NCBI RefSeq assembly: GCF_030704535.1
Contig: NC_081812.1
Coordinates: 23,411,501-23,475,500, forward strand
From: Vitis vinifera
Lineage: Eukaryota > Streptophyta > Magnoliopsida > Vitales > Vitaceae
DNA: 64,000 nucleotides
Reading direction: 5' to 3'
Shown here in pieces: positions 1-11,838 of the stretch; positions within the stretch are counted from its first letter, which is position 1, and each line of letters opens with the position of its first letter. A model generated the notes under the pieces. The model was not told where the DNA came from. It ran no database searches and saw only the letters and a list, made by a program, of their open reading frames with translations. The translations under genes and the position numbers were made by a program.

Positions 1-1643
1 TCATGGTGACTTGGAGGAAGACCTTTACATGATTCAGCCAGAAGGCTTCATTGTTCAGGGACAAGAAAATCTAGTCTACAAACTGAGAAAGAGCTTGTAT
101 GGCCTTAAACAAGCTCGTAGACAATGGTACAAGAAGTTTGACAGTTTTATGCATAGAATTGGGTTCAGGAGATGTGAAGCTGATCATTGTTGTTATCTTA
201 AGTCTTTTGACAATTCTTACATCATATTATTGTTGTATGTGGATGATATGCTTATTGTAAGGTCTGGCATTAAGAAGATTAATAATCTGAAGAAGCAATT
301 GTCCAAACAGTTTGCAATGAAGGATTTGGGAGCTGCAAAGCAAACCCTTGGTATGAGAATCATTAGAGACAAGACTAATGGTACATTGAAGCTTTCACAG
401 TCAGAGTATGTGAAGAAAGTTCTCAGCAGGTTTAATATGAATGAAACTAAACCAGTGAGCACACCCTTGGGTAGTCATTTCAAATTAAGCAAAGAACAGT
501 CACCGAAGACAGAAGAAGAAAGGGACCATATGAGCAAGGTGCCCTACGCCTCAGCAATTGACAACTTGATGTATGCTATGGTGTGTACAAGGTCAGACAT
601 TGCACATGTAGTGAGAGTTGTGAACAGATTCATGAGTAGGCCTGGAAAGCAGCATTGAGAAGCAGTCAAGTGGATTCTAAGATATCTGAAGGGTTCATTA
701 GATACATATCTTTGCTTCACAGGTGCAAGTTTGAAACTTCGGGGTTATGTAGATGATGATTTTGTTAGTAATATTGATAGTAGAAAAAGTACTACTGGGT
801 TTGTTTTTACTCTAGGTGGTACAACTATATCAGGGGTTTCAAATCTACAAAAGATTATTACTTTGTCTACTACAGAAGCTGAGTATGTTGCAGCAACTGA
901 AGTTGGAAATGAGATGATTTGGCTACATGGTTTCTTAGATGAATTGGGTAAGAAGCAGGAGATGGGCATTCTACATAGTGACAGTCAGAGTGCAATTTTT
1001 CTTGCCAAAAATTCAATTTTTCATTCAAAGTCGAAGTATATACAAACAAAATATCACTTTATCCGTTACTTTGTTGAAGATAAACTGGTAATACTTAAAA
1101 AGATTTGTGGATCTAAAAACCCGACAGACATGTTGACTAAGGGTGTCACTATTGAGAAATTGAAGTTGTGTGCAACTTCAATTGGTCTTCTAGCTTGAGG
1201 ATAGGAGGATGAGTTGCAGGGATGAGGGATTGTTTCTTGGAGGATAGCGGTTTGATGTTGGTGATTGAACTAGTCTCCAAGTGGGAGATTTGTCGGGCTT
1301 TGTGGAGCCTAGTTTTGTTTGATCTGGTTTAACAACCCGACATGAATAATATTGCGTGGTTTTTTTTTAATGTGCAGTATTCGTGCAATATTTTTTGGGT
1401 CCGTTTAGCCCATTGTGGAACCGCATTTTGTAATTAGGGTTTTTTAGTGTGGTGTGGCGGTTGCATTTCATAGAGAGAGAAAATATTGTAGCCGACAGAA
1501 GTACTCTATATTCTTCTCTAATAATAGTGATATCCCTGCAACTCCGTGGACGTAGGCAAATTGCCGAACCACGTAAATACTGTCTTGTGCGTGTGATTGT
1601 TTTTTCTTTAGTGTGTGTTTTCTCTATTTTTTTGTTTCTCACA
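1..1643 (+). mobile_element. Ty1/Copia LTR retrotransposon, 3' part (fossil)
   Basis: The left edge enters the pol region of a Copia-type element. Readable parts, in order, are reverse transcriptase with the YVDDM core, the Copia RNase H region (SRKSTTGF, then TTEAEYVAA), a purine-rich tract and the 3' LTR. The domain order RT-RNaseH-LTR fits Copia. Gag, protease, integrase and the 5' LTR are outside the window if present. The visible part is broken, with a small number of breaks, so it is a fossil, but the protein text is still easy to read, suggesting moderate age. Age cannot be estimated without the 5' LTR. Confidence 0.93.
1291..1643 (+). repeat. 3' LTR of the Copia element
   Basis: The LTR begins TGTCGGGC directly after a purine-rich tract (about 1275-1290, GTGGGAGATT). 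It ends in CA at 1642-1643, giving about 353 bp with TG..CA ends. Its second half has the CCGTGGACGTAGGCAA block, which is common in plant Copia LTRs. The right boundary is inferred, since no 5' LTR is available for comparison. Confidence 0.72.
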
Positions 1644-2079
1644 GGTTAAAAAATCGGCTTAATTCCCTTCAAATCTTCTACAGTCCAAATTACATGAATG
1701 TAAAGATTGGTGAAGAAGAATATCCAAATCATATTACAAGGAGAGTTTATGGTGAAATGGTTGTACTAAATGTGGTTAAGATCTACTGTATGTAGTGTAG
1801 TAAACAAGTTGGCTATAAGATCGTAAGAAACAAAATATCATAACTCCTACTATGCTCCCTATTTTATCTTTTATTTATTTTTATTCGTTTTTTATATTCC
1901 AAATATATTTAACCTAATGTTTAAGGTGAAATTCAGAAGCAGGTGGTTGAGCCCCAAAACCTGCCTCCAATCATTCCAAGGGAATTTATACTGATAAAAG
2001 GCCAAGATTGGAATGTGCGCCTTCTCATATGATGCAGGTGTAAGGTGTCCCAACAGGTTTTTCTTTGTAGTCTCTTTCT

Positions 2080-2225
2080 TTGGTTTACGATGACAATCAG
2101 TTGTGAGGAAATTCAGTTGTGTAGCACTTACTTGGTTTACAATGATAAAAGTTATGATGAAATTCAATTGTGTAGCACTTTTTTGGTTTACATCGATGAT
2201 CAGTTGTGATGAAATTCAAATGTGG
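2080..2225. repeat. Three tandem copies of a 51-52 bp unit
   Basis: Copies start at about 2080, 2132 and 2183. Each begins TTGGTTTAC, followed by a TCAGTTGTGA-like stretch and GAAATTCA, and the first two end GTGTAGCACTT. The copies differ at several positions, so the array is not new. No coding potential is evident. Confidence 0.85.
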
Positions 2226-2418
2226 GATTACAATTGATACTATAATACTAGCAGTACTATGATTTCATAGATCCATTTGTTTTTCATGTCCTCTTTGATG
2301 TTCTAAGTGTTCCTTTTTCAAAGATTAATTAATTTGTTTGTACTTTGAAATCATTATTGAATATACTCACGTCCAAAGTGATGATTGCCAATTTGCCACA
2401 ATATTATTGAAAATTTTA

Positions 2419-2741
2419 GGCAACTGAAGTAGGCAAACCAGTGTGATAAGATATGAAAAGTATAAGTTGGAGGTGGATTTGAAAACAATATGAAGCATAA
2501 TTTATTTAGAAACCAAAATTAGGGCAATGGAGTTGTTTAGCCCAAGATGCTGATAACATTTGTAGCAGAATGTTGTATATGCAACTGAAATGGGCAGGCT
2601 AATATGATAAGAAATGAAAAGTACAACTTGGAGGTGGATTTGAAAACAATATGAAACATAATTTTTATCTTTCTGCTAGAAACCAAAATCCGTTGCTTAG
2701 CTCAAGTATATGATAACATTAGTAGCAGAATGGTGCATGAT
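2419..2741. repeat. Tandem direct duplication of a ~160 bp unit
   Basis: The first copy begins at about 2420 and the second at about 2581. Both carry GCAACTGAA, then TTGGAGGTGGATTTGAAAAC, AGAAACCAAAAT and a GATAACATT..GTAGCAGAATG block in the same order. Substitutions and a small indel separate them. Function unknown. Confidence 0.85.
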
Positions 2742-3907
2742 GGGCTTCCCAAGTCCATGCCCCTTTATTCAATTGCCTGCCTACCAATGAAATTCTAGTT
2801 AATATAATTAGTAGCATAATGCTGGGAGTTTGGGATTAATGGTTACAACTTAAGTGCGGTAGTGGGTGTGGAAGACCTCAGAAGACACTGTCTATCGAGC
2901 ATGTCATGTCATAAAAGAGCTTGAAGAAAACATTACAATAGCGAGAACTGAGCAACTTACCCATGGCCTAATAATGTAACAATCTCCATTTGGCTTAAAG
3001 TTGTATAAAACTTTGAGAACTGTTTAAGAGAAAATAACAGGGAATAAAATGGAATGAAGGCGGTGTTATCGGTTAGTTTAAATAACCCTATCCTTTTTTT
3101 CAGCAAAAGAAAGATTAGGATAGTAGTAGGAAAGATTGATAGAATTTGAATGATATGTGGTTTTTTTCTTATCTTAATTTAAATAAGATATGTTCAAGTA
3201 TAGTTTTTGCATGAGTCCTTATTGATCCTTGGTATCTGATGCTTCAATGGTTCGCACATAGTTTTGAAAGGTACAATCCGCACCTAAAATACAAAAGTCT
3301 TCTATAGTTTAGGCCAAAACACACCAAAAGATACACTACTGAGTGAAGTGAAATACTGTTTAATGCATATCAATTTTATAAAATATAATCTAAAATCCAA
3401 TCTTATCAACAAAAAATTTACTATTTCAACATTTTAAATAAACATTCAATAAAAAGTAATGAAATTATATAAATTTTAATACACAATTAAAAATTTTAGG
3501 AAGACAAGGTGCACATTTCCAACAAGGCCTTGGCAGAGAGATGCCATAATCAAGGAATGGTTGTGCCTTGACTCCAAGTGCACTTTTCACAAGTCACAAC
3601 TATGGGTTAGCATAAAGAATTAATGCATTCATTAGATGGACAATAAGAATAGAGAAAAATGGATGCATCTAGAAAAGTTAGAGGTGACACTAATTGATGA
3701 AAAAAATGAGAAAGTTGTTAAGTCTTATCGAGTCAATCAAGTCAACCACGTTGTACAAGGAAAAGAAGAGTGCGTTTAATAGCAATTTTTAGAAGTATTT
3801 ATAGTATTTCTAATACTTAAAAAATAAAAATTTTTAAGTATTTAAAAAACCAAAAACACTTCTCAAAAATCACTGCTAAATGCACTCGAAATATGATACA
3901 AATAAAG

Positions 3908-4063
3908 CAGCTAACTGGGGGTGTACCTGGATGGTTGACAAGTGATGGTTCCACCCCTTTAGTGAATGGGTTTACTCAAGCAAGTGCGGATGTAGTTGAT
4001 TTATGTATTCCCACTCTTCTTCAAGAGTTGCTTCAATCAGAAAAGAATTATCTTCGGATTCAG
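3908..4063 (+). pseudogene. Patatin-like lipase, isolated internal exon
   Basis: The translation contains GVPGWLTSDGSTPL, FTQASADVVDL and SEKNYLRIQ, which is the mid-to-C-terminal block of plant patatin-like phospholipases. It ends at CAG followed by GTTGGT, a splice donor where patatin genes do have an intron, and an AG precedes it. Near position 3917-3921 the run of G has one base too many: GCT AAC TGG and GGT GTA CCT are in different frames, so a +1 shift interrupts the exon. No other patatin exons lie next to it on this strand, so this is a gene fragment. A second patatin remnant lies on the opposite strand at 8460-9085. Confidence 0.85.
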
Positions 4064-4199
4064 GTTGGTTGCAAGGCATACATGTATGGATTAACGTCAC
4101 TATAATACTATTTCTACATGGAGATATGAAAAATGATTGGATTTGTTGTTTGAATGAAAATTATAGTATGATTCGCTAGATGTTGCCACCAAAAAGGGT

Positions 4200-4346
4200 G
4201 GCATGCTTCTGCAAACCTTCTGGAATATCCACTTCTGAGGGCAAGCAATTGACACACATATTGGCAGCAGTAGGTGCCGTTGGAATACCGCATTTGCAAC
4301 AGGGAACTCTTCCAATGGTTTGATGATGTACTCTAAACATGCTTGA
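4200..4346 (-). pseudogene. NMD3 (60S export adaptor) N-terminal fragment
   Basis: The minus strand reads MFRVHHQTIGRV, then CCKCGIP, AANMCVNC and SEVDIPEGLQKH. This matches the N-terminus of eukaryotic NMD3, the adaptor that carries the 60S ribosomal subunit through the nuclear pore. Two cysteine pairs of the zinc-binding N-terminal region are present. The match stops after about 50 residues; the following stretch turns into an unrelated sequence and a stop, and no downstream NMD3 sequence is seen. It is a truncated fragment next to the patatin exon. Confidence 0.82.
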
Positions 4347-4412
4347 TTCTCGAGCCACTGCTGATAAGGGCAAAGCAAGAATAAGAGGAAGATATGATAA
4401 TTTTAATATCAT

Positions 4413-5803
4413 ATTTAAATGTCAAGTACTATGTTTTAGTAAAGGAAAATAATGCTAAGAAATGGGAAGTATAAAAGAAAATAAAATTTAATTAAAAGAA
4501 AAAATAATAATGGAAATGAAAATGAGCTTGAAAAAACATGTAAAAAATAATATACTACTCCTTTTGATTTCCTTCTATTTTTCCTACCCGGGAATGAAGT
4601 GCTTGATATGTTGAAAAATATTACAATGTTTCCTAAAATTGACCTCTTCGAGAAATATTCCCCTCTTCCAAAAAAAATTTCTGGTTTTGTTGGTCTAATT
4701 GATTGTCTTCGTTTGTCAGTTCACATCCTAAACCAAAAAAAAAAGTTTGATTTTCTGCTATATCCTTCTGTGAAAAAAGAAGGGACGAATTGAGGGTTAG
4801 TGTTTACCTGCCGGCTGTATTGCTTCGTATTGAGGTTCTGTGTCTTCTTTCTTCCTATGCATGAAACTCTTCACTCCTCCTAAGAGCGTAATCTAAGGAA
4901 AGAAAATAAGACACAAGAGAAAAGTTATTTTTATTTATTATTTATTATTTATTAAGAAATAAATAAATATATTTTTTATAAATATTACTTAACGGGTAAT
5001 TACTAAAATTGTATTTCATATTTGATTCCTAATATGATTAACCATTATAAAAAAATAAAATTTCAATAGAAATTTAAGTTCTCTATCTTTAGACAAATAT
5101 ATTAGAATGAACAGAGATCTTACTCTTATTATGTTGCAATAATTTACTTTCAAAAATATAATTTTTACTTTCAATGTAAAATTATAATTTTTAGTCACAA
5201 ATTTTAGATGTGAATGAATGAATTCCATCATTAAAATGTAAAATTATAATTTTTATTCACAAATTTTAGATATGAATTAACGAATTCTATCATTAAAATT
5301 TTGGATTCCTTAAAAGATAAAAAAATCTTGAATTTCTTTTAAACTTTAACTCTCCTTTTTAATAAATCTTGTTTCCTTTATAATAAATTTCTATTTGTAT
5401 TAAAAGTATTGTATTATAAATTCAGTGCCATATAACAAATTATATTGTTATAACTTTGATTTCTTACATTATTGGCATTACTTCCACTTCTTACAAAAAT
5501 TTTCTTAATCTTAAACCTTATGGCATGCATCTATGGATATGTGGAGATGTGTTTAGGTACAAATGAGGGGTGATTTGAATTGAACACCACCAATGTGTGA
5601 TAATTAGACATGATACATAGGAAATGGGAAGCCTCATTGGTCTATAAGGGCACCAAAGCAAAAGAAGCAAAGATAGCCCTTCCCCACTCCACTTACCCCC
5701 AAATCTTATTCATTGGTTTTTTTTTAATTACGTCTCACACGTCATGATTCATGATAGTAGGCCTAGTTTCCCTTTGGCTTGACACGTTAAAATACCAAGT
5801 TGG
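4413..5803. other. AT-rich intergenic region
   Basis: No gene seen. The region contains A/T runs and one 62-bp tandem duplication (5175-5298). The 64-codon frame from 4599 has no family resemblance. Confidence 0.6.
5175..5298. repeat. Two tandem copies of a 62 bp AT-rich unit
   Basis: Both copies begin TGTAAAATTATAATTTTTA and end CATCATTAAAA or TATCATTAAAA, with starts at 5175 and 5237. A few substitutions separate them. Confidence 0.85.
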
Positions 5804-5811
5804 GTTGGCTT

Positions 5812-6442
5812 TAGGGATGGCAATGGGGCGGGTCATTTCGGGTACCCGCCCCGCCCCGCCCCTAATGGGATGGGATATTATTTTTCTAAATGGGTTTGGG
5901 ATTTTTTTTGAAACCCGGGGCGGGTTCGGGTATTGCCCCACCCCGTCCTGCCCCGCCCCGATTATATATAAAATTAAAATTAAATTTAAATTTAATTTAA
6001 AATTTAAAATTTAAATTTAATTTAAAATTTAAAATTTAAAATTAAATTTAAATTTAATTTAAAATTTAAAATTTAAAATTAAATTTAAATTTAATTTAAA
6101 ATTTAAATTTAATTTAATTTAATTTTTATTTTATTATTTTTAATATATAGATAATAATAAATTATTTTTAATAAAATAAGTTATAAAAAATATAATTATT
6201 TAATTATTTATAAAATATATTTATTTTAATATAATTAAAAAAATTTAAAAGTAATTTTTTAAAAAAATTAAAATTAAAATTAAATAAAAAGTTAAACGGG
6301 GCGGGTATGGGAATGTAGCATACCCGCCCGCCCCGCCCCGTTTAATTTTTTAAATGGGACGGGGATGGGAATTGGTTTAAATAAACGGAGCGGGGTTGGG
6401 AGGGGGGCGCCCCGCCCCGAACCCGCCCCGTTGCCATCCCTA
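5812..6442. mobile_element. Non-autonomous hAT element (MITE-like), 631 bp
   Basis: The element starts TAGGGATGGCAATGGGGCGG and ends with the inverted counterpart, CCGCCCCGTTGCCATCCCTA. It is flanked by identical 8-bp copies of GTTGGCTT at 5804-5811 and 6443-6450. An 8-bp duplication and a TAGGGATG-type terminus are hallmarks of the hAT superfamily (Ac/Ds begins TAGGGATGAAA). The GC-rich subterminal arms repeat the CCCGCCCCGCC motif in both orientations. The centre (about 5965-6300) is almost pure A/T with repeating AATTTAAA units. There is no transposase, so it would depend on an autonomous relative. The intact duplication suggests a fairly recent insertion. Confidence 0.92.
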
Positions 6443-6450
6443 GTTGGCTT

Positions 6451-7469
6451 AACCTAATTACTATGGCACGTTGTACTGTCATAGCTTGATCTTTTGGGTC
6501 TTGGGCCCAAAGGCACAGCCCATTCTGCTTTCGTGTCGATCCGCTTATCCCGTTCTAGTATCACTTTTTGTTTTTTGTTTTTTGTTTTTTTTTCATTTTT
6601 TACATGTCAAATGTCATAAATCCATCTTTCAACAACTATATAATGGTTAATTTGATGGGTAACTTAATATTTATAGTAATGTATTTTTCACTTTTTTTCA
6701 TGTAATTTGTTGAAATATTCAATAAAAAAATTATATTTCCTAGATTTCAATTTCTTTGAAATAATTAAAATAAATTCCACTTAATAATGAAAAAAAAATT
6801 ATAACTCCATAGCATCGACATAGCCCACCCACACAACATGCTTGACACGTGGGGTCATGGGCCGTGATAGGTCATCTATTTGATTTGCAAGGGCTAACAT
6901 GACATGAGCATGATAAGGGGGGGTGAAACCATTTTTTTTTTTTTTTTTACTTCTTTTCTTTTTTCCAATTTGGCGAAACTTTGACAAATTGAAAATTTTG
7001 ACTTATATGGTTGAGGCCTTTTAAGTTTGATGAGTCTAGTGGTTAATATAACACATCATTTGAAGTCAAAACATGTTAACTGAGATTATCCAAGATGCTT
7101 TTGCGATAATCATTAATAGCTTTGGAACAGGTTTTGACCCAATTTAGGAGGTAAAAGCCAAAGGCATGTATGTTAAAATTTTATGGGATTTTACACATGT
7201 GAGTCATTTGCATTTAGAATGAGTCGTTTGCATTCTCCAAATTTAGGTACAACAGTTGAGCCTAAACTACATTCTTCAGGTGAGATCCGATCCTCAAGTT
7301 ATACCCTCCCGACTTCAAAGCCTCACCTTACTCTTTCCAAAACCATCTCCTTTTAAAAGCCTCTCAATTCACATCCATCATCAAAGAATTAACCAGACAC
7401 TTTGATTGAACATTGCCCATCACCCCATCACATTTCATATAGCTTGTCAATCAAAAGCAGAAGGCAAAA
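6451..7469. other. Intergenic region upstream of polcalcin
   Basis: AT-rich with T-runs (for example 6932-6949) and no gene. The last ~200 bases are less AT-rich and should hold the polcalcin promoter and leader. A weak TATA-like TTTTAAAA lies at 7351-7358. Confidence 0.5.
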
Positions 7470-7724
7470 ATGGCAGATAACCCCCAAGACCAAGAGGAGA
7501 GGGAGAGAATCTTCAAAAGGTTTGACACCAATGGGGATGGGAAGATATCATCAACGGAGCTGGGCGATGCCCTAAAAACATTGGGTTCTGTTTCAGCAGA
7601 TGAAGTTCAGCGTATGATGCAGGAGATTGACACGGATGGCGATGGTTTCATTTCATTTGATGAATTTGCAGACTTCCACCGTGCCAACCGTGGCTTGATG
7701 AAGGATGTTGCTAAGGTTTTTTAA
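7470..7724 (+). CDS. Polcalcin (two-EF-hand pollen calcium-binding protein)
   Basis: An intact 84-residue, single-exon protein, the usual polcalcin length. It begins MADNPQDQEERERIFKRFD, close to birch and grass polcalcins (Bet v 4, Phl p 7 type). Two canonical EF-hand loops are visible: DTNGDGKISSTE near residues 19-30 and DTDGDGFISFDE near residues 54-65, both with all calcium ligands and the final Glu. The tail RANRGLMKDVAKVF is typical of the family. Polcalcins are cytosolic calcium sensors expressed in pollen and are known pan-allergens. Pollen expression is inferred from the family, not from a promoter signal here. The gene stands alone between gene fragments and repeats. Confidence 0.95.
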   Translation: MADNPQDQEERERIFKRFDTNGDGKISSTELGDALKTLGSVSADEVQRMMQEIDTDGDGFISFDEFADFHRANRGLMKDVAKVF

Positions 7725-8459
7725 TTTCTTTTATATTTATTTTTATATAAATGTGTTGTTTTTTCATATTTGTTTTTGCTTTCACCCCCAACCCCAAGAG
7801 TTGCAGTCGCCATTTTGATGTGTCTCATTTTTGTTTTCTTTGTTATAATGTAATAGAATTGTGTTGGAAGTTTCCTAAGCATCACGTGTAACATAGGACT
7901 CATCCATCTTCACATTTAGCCGCCGTTAGAGATTATGGTTTTTGTGTTTCAGACGACTGCCTTTTTCATTCCATGAAGTTTTACAAAATAAAAAATGTAG
8001 CATTTTCAATGGCACAATCAATTTAAAAACAACATGGGATACTTCAATTAAAATCATTATTATTTTCTTATTTGTTTTCATTATACTTTTTTATTTTGTT
8101 AAATCTACTTGAACTCTTAAGCCTTTTTTAAGACATGGAGTCGAATTTTATTGAAAAAAAATCATCAAATTTAGAATATTATTACATTTGATTAATATTA
8201 ATTAATTAAATTTCACTTTTTTTTAGTTTTAAGACATTAAAAAAAAGTAAAATTCTATTTTATGTCTAAAATGAGCAAAATGCTATGATCACACCTTAAG
8301 ATTTTAGTAGAATTTTTAAAAGTAATAAAAAATTATTATGAAAAGTTATAATGTAAATAAAAAAATTTAGTAACATTTTACTAAATTTGTTTTAATTTTT
8401 TAATTTTTAATTTTTTTAATACTTTTAATTTTTAAAGTATCATATTTCTTTTCCCTATG
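7725..8459. other. AT-rich spacer
   Basis: Presumed 3' flank of polcalcin followed by A/T-rich sequence. No gene seen. Confidence 0.5.
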
Positions 8460-9085
8460 TGAACCTGTTCCTAATGATATCACTAGGAATCGACCATAAT
8501 CCACCGGCTTTACAGGGAAGAAGTCAGGACTCACTCGTTCATCTCCTCCATCACTTCCCCAATTGCAATTAAAGTCTGAAAAAATATTAATAATTAAGTC
8601 AAAATTAATTTGCATAGATGTAGAAGAAGATTAGCATAAACTACAATTTTCAATCATTCGTGTTGAATTCTCTCACTTTTCCTTCAAGGCTTTTTGTTTC
8701 AAAAAAATGAGCCAGGAGGTACGTTGGTGCTGCCGATGTCCAATGCATATATCGGATAGCAAGGCATCTAAGTTTGATTTCCTCTTCAACTGAAACATCA
8801 AATTAAATAAATGCTAAATAATACTAATCAAATATGCATCTTCATTTAGCCAGAAAAAAAGAAAGGTGTGAACATGGTTGTGGGCTTTGCAGGGAATATT
8901 TTAGGACATTCATTAAGATAGAAATTCTTAGTATCTTTGGCAGCAAACATTGGACGACCATTATCATTAAGTGTGGTTAGCATGGTAGTGACAAGACCAC
9001 CTGTGCTTGTACCGGCAATCACATCAAAATAATCTGCAATTCTTGCATCCTCCCCATCCAGCTTTTGAACCAAGTTTAAAACGGC
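8460..9085 (-). pseudogene. Patatin-like lipase pseudogene (5'-truncated)
   Basis: Minus-strand pieces follow patatin order. [20 protein letters not shown] contains the G-T-S-T-G nucleophile elbow. About 8740 reads LLSDICIG, then after a one-base shift TSAAPTYLLAHFFET. About 8575 reads TLIAIGEVMEEMNE, then after another shift SPDFFPVKPVDYGRF and LVISLGTGS. The upstream exon with the DGGGIRG oxyanion motif is absent, and the segment expected to carry the catalytic DGG aspartate is missing after VREFN. At least two frameshifts plus lost catalytic parts mean it cannot make an active lipase. It may be from the same ancestral locus as the plus-strand exon at 3908-4063. Confidence 0.87.
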
Positions 9086-9142
9086 TTAAAGATAATAGTT
9101 TAATTATAAAATAAAATAAGAAGTATTAGGGTTAAGGTTGTT

Positions 9143-10980
9143 ATGACCCTGCATTTCTTGCATGCGTTCCTTTTCGATGATGAGACTCACTTTTTATTTA
9201 TAAAATATTTTTTTGAAAATTGTTTTTGGAGTCACCACTATTTTTGTTTTATATTTTTAAAGGAAAAACAAGTTTATAAAAAACCAAGTATAGGCCTAAG
9301 GGTCAGGTTACCAATTGGGAAGGTACGGTGAAAGACCGTAGCACCCCTCTAAGCCCTAAAGTTAGGCCTCTATTGACCAGTTAAGACAAGTGTGACAATT
9401 GATTGATTAATCATAAATACCAAATAGTGATCAAGGGTGTAATGTCTTAGTATAAAATGAAAGGTATGTAGGTATCTAAGATCATCCAAGTATGCTGAGA
9501 AAATTGAACTCAGTGTGTCAATAGCTTCATAATCCATCGAAAGCAACAATCATAAACAGAAAGTCAAATCTCAATGTCAAAGATCAACAAAGTGGCTATG
9601 CCCCAATATAAAATAATGTCCTTTGATATGGCTATGCCACAATAATGAGGACAACATGAAATAATCGAATGATCTCCATACTACTCGTCAGATGCTTCAA
9701 CTTAAAGAATCAATTTGATCTCGCTCCAAAAGATGGCTATGCCCCAATGTAAAGGATCCAATAGGGTGGCTATACTCCAATATAAAATACTCTTCATCAT
9801 GACTATGCCCTAGTACAAAATTGTCTGAAGTGGCTATATTCCAAGATAAATCAAACTTCATCGTCGATGAGAAAGCTATGCCTCAGCATTCATCATCAGT
9901 TCAAGATCAATCTCAACTCCTGATATTGAAAATGGGTATATCTCAATGTAATCTCAACAACTCTTAGCTCCATCATAATGGAATGAAATGGTTATGCCTA
10001 CCATGAAAATCTATGAAGCAATTGTGTCTCAAAATAAACATCACCTCAAAAATCATCTATCGATGAGAGGAGTGTGTCCTAATGTAGAATATCAAGGAGA
10101 GTGATTGTATCTTCAATAAAAGTATCTCTGAAATGGTTATGCATTAATGTAAGGTCATCCCACAACTCCTAATCCATCATAATCCAAGTGAAGAAGCAAA
10201 CTAGTTATGCCCTACTATAGGGCATCATCTCAAAAAATTTCTCATCAATGAGCATTGTATGCCCCAGTGTAGATCACATCATCTCAAAAATCCATAATTG
10301 ATAAGAGGGTTATGCCCCCCGATGTAAATCATATCATAGTTCCTCATCCATCATACTCTAAGCAATAATCTCCAACCAATCCCAAATATCACCCATGTGT
10401 GAGCTGTCAAACATAATGTGTAAAGTCATGGCCTTAGGATGGTCTTAAGACACGGGACGTAATGTAAGCTAAGGTAATAGGGTGAAAGAAACGAGAGGAA
10501 ACTAGGCTCAATAATCCCCATGATATAATCCTCATACCTCTCATGTGTGTGATGCAATGCATAGAAAACCTCATAAGTCATGGACTTAAGGGTTCCCACA
10601 CGAAAATGATGATAAAGGAATGAGCATATCAAATAAGCAAGAATAACGTGTGGATACTGAACCCAAATCGAACATCAAGCAAGATAAGAAAAGAAATAAA
10701 TGAAATGAGGGATAATGAAAATGAGTAATGGAATAGAGATGAAAACAAAGAAATAGAAAAGTGAGTGATGATCAACCTACATCAAAGCATGAAAAACAGT
10801 CACATTAGAAATAATGGAATGATGGATAGAGCAAGGATCCAGAGACCCTAAGGAAATGTCGTTTGTCTCTCTCACAAAAATCGAATAGGCGACTTATACT
10901 CTCACCCAGAAATATATATCAAGATAGAATTGAGTAAAATAAAAATCTCTAAAAGCTCACAGCATTTGTGAAGGAGAATG
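9143..10980 (-). repeat. Old LTR-retrotransposon-related repeat (family uncertain)
   Basis: The segment 9200-9380 (GGAGTCACCACT; AAGGAAAAACAAG; CAGGTTACCAATTGGGAAGG; GACCGTAGCACCCCTCTAAG) matches, in reverse complement, the block at 20890-21100. Such blocks recur in plant genomes as parts of large, probably Gypsy-type, LTR elements. No coding domain is readable, and both ends are indistinct. It is broken and old; the downstream part is the degenerate array described separately. Confidence 0.55.
9590..10330. repeat. Degenerate array of a GGCTATGCCCCAATRTAAA motif
   Basis: About 16 variants of GGCTATGCCCCAAT(A/G)TAAA occur every 25-80 bases, for example near 9592, 9624, 9733, 9757, 9830, 9988, 10136, 10204, 10251 and 10302. 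Linking phrases such as CATCTCAAAAATC and TCATCAATGAG also recur, so the underlying unit is longer and badly decayed. It lies inside the LTR-kin repeat. No reading frame persists across units. Confidence 0.7.
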
Positions 10981-11838
10981 AGTCCCCTAAGTAGAGAGAA
11001 TGGCCATGTTCAATCTTACTAAATATAGATAAAAAATAAAAATAAAAATAAAAATAAAAAACCTGTAAGACTCAATATTATGGATATAATCATATAAAAG
11101 AAACTTGAGAGTTTGGTTGATTGAGAATTGCGTCCACGTTTCTTTGTTTTGACCAAAATAGAACCTTTCCCCTCTGAGCACAAGTCAATACATGTGGACA
11201 GCTAAAGGCCAAAGCCATGAGTTGAAGATTGTCCAAGTGAATGATGTTAGCAGAGTTAAGACCCAGCTTGAAATCAAACTACCGAACTCACCGCCTAAAT
11301 GTGGGTACCCACCCATAACCTGCCACTGACCACACCATTGTAATCTTCCTCCAAAATGAAAGGAAAATTATTAGATACTCTCAGAAAATAGCACTGGTTT
11401 GTGTTTGAAACAAACAAGCATTTCACATGCTTGTGAATTGCATCATGTCTTTGAACTTTAGACCCAACTAACAACGCCTTCAACATATGCTCAAATATCT
11501 CATATCCCTCTGCAAGAGGGATATGCCCACATCCATATTTACCTTCTAGCTTTAGTTTTCAAGCCACTGTCTTTCTTCTCAGCCAGGTTAACCATGGAGG
11601 GGGACAAGAAAAGAAAAGCATCATCAGAAAAATCAAAACACAATTTACCTGAGGCTTAACATTTCACTGCAGCAAACCTCCATATACAGAAGAAAAAAAT
11701 TAATTAAAATGAAAGAACGCTTGCTTCAAAGCTTTATTTTTTTATACTAAATGTGCAGAAGAGGGCATGTGAACACAGTCTATACAATCTATACAAGAAC
11801 TCAATAAAATGGGGTGAAGACAGAAAAACGAATAAAAC
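10981..11838. other. Intergenic, 3' flank of the GT61 gene
   Basis: Contains a short AAAAAT microsatellite (about 11032-11060) and otherwise unremarkable sequence. The last few hundred bases probably include the GT61 3' UTR. Confidence 0.5.

Larger units (their letters stand above)
1644..3906. other. AT-rich intergenic stretch with two short tandem duplications
   Basis: No gene or recognisable exon is seen on either strand. Short open frames here have no protein-like composition. The only structure found is the two tandem repeats listed separately (2080-2225 and 2419-2741). Confidence 0.6.
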
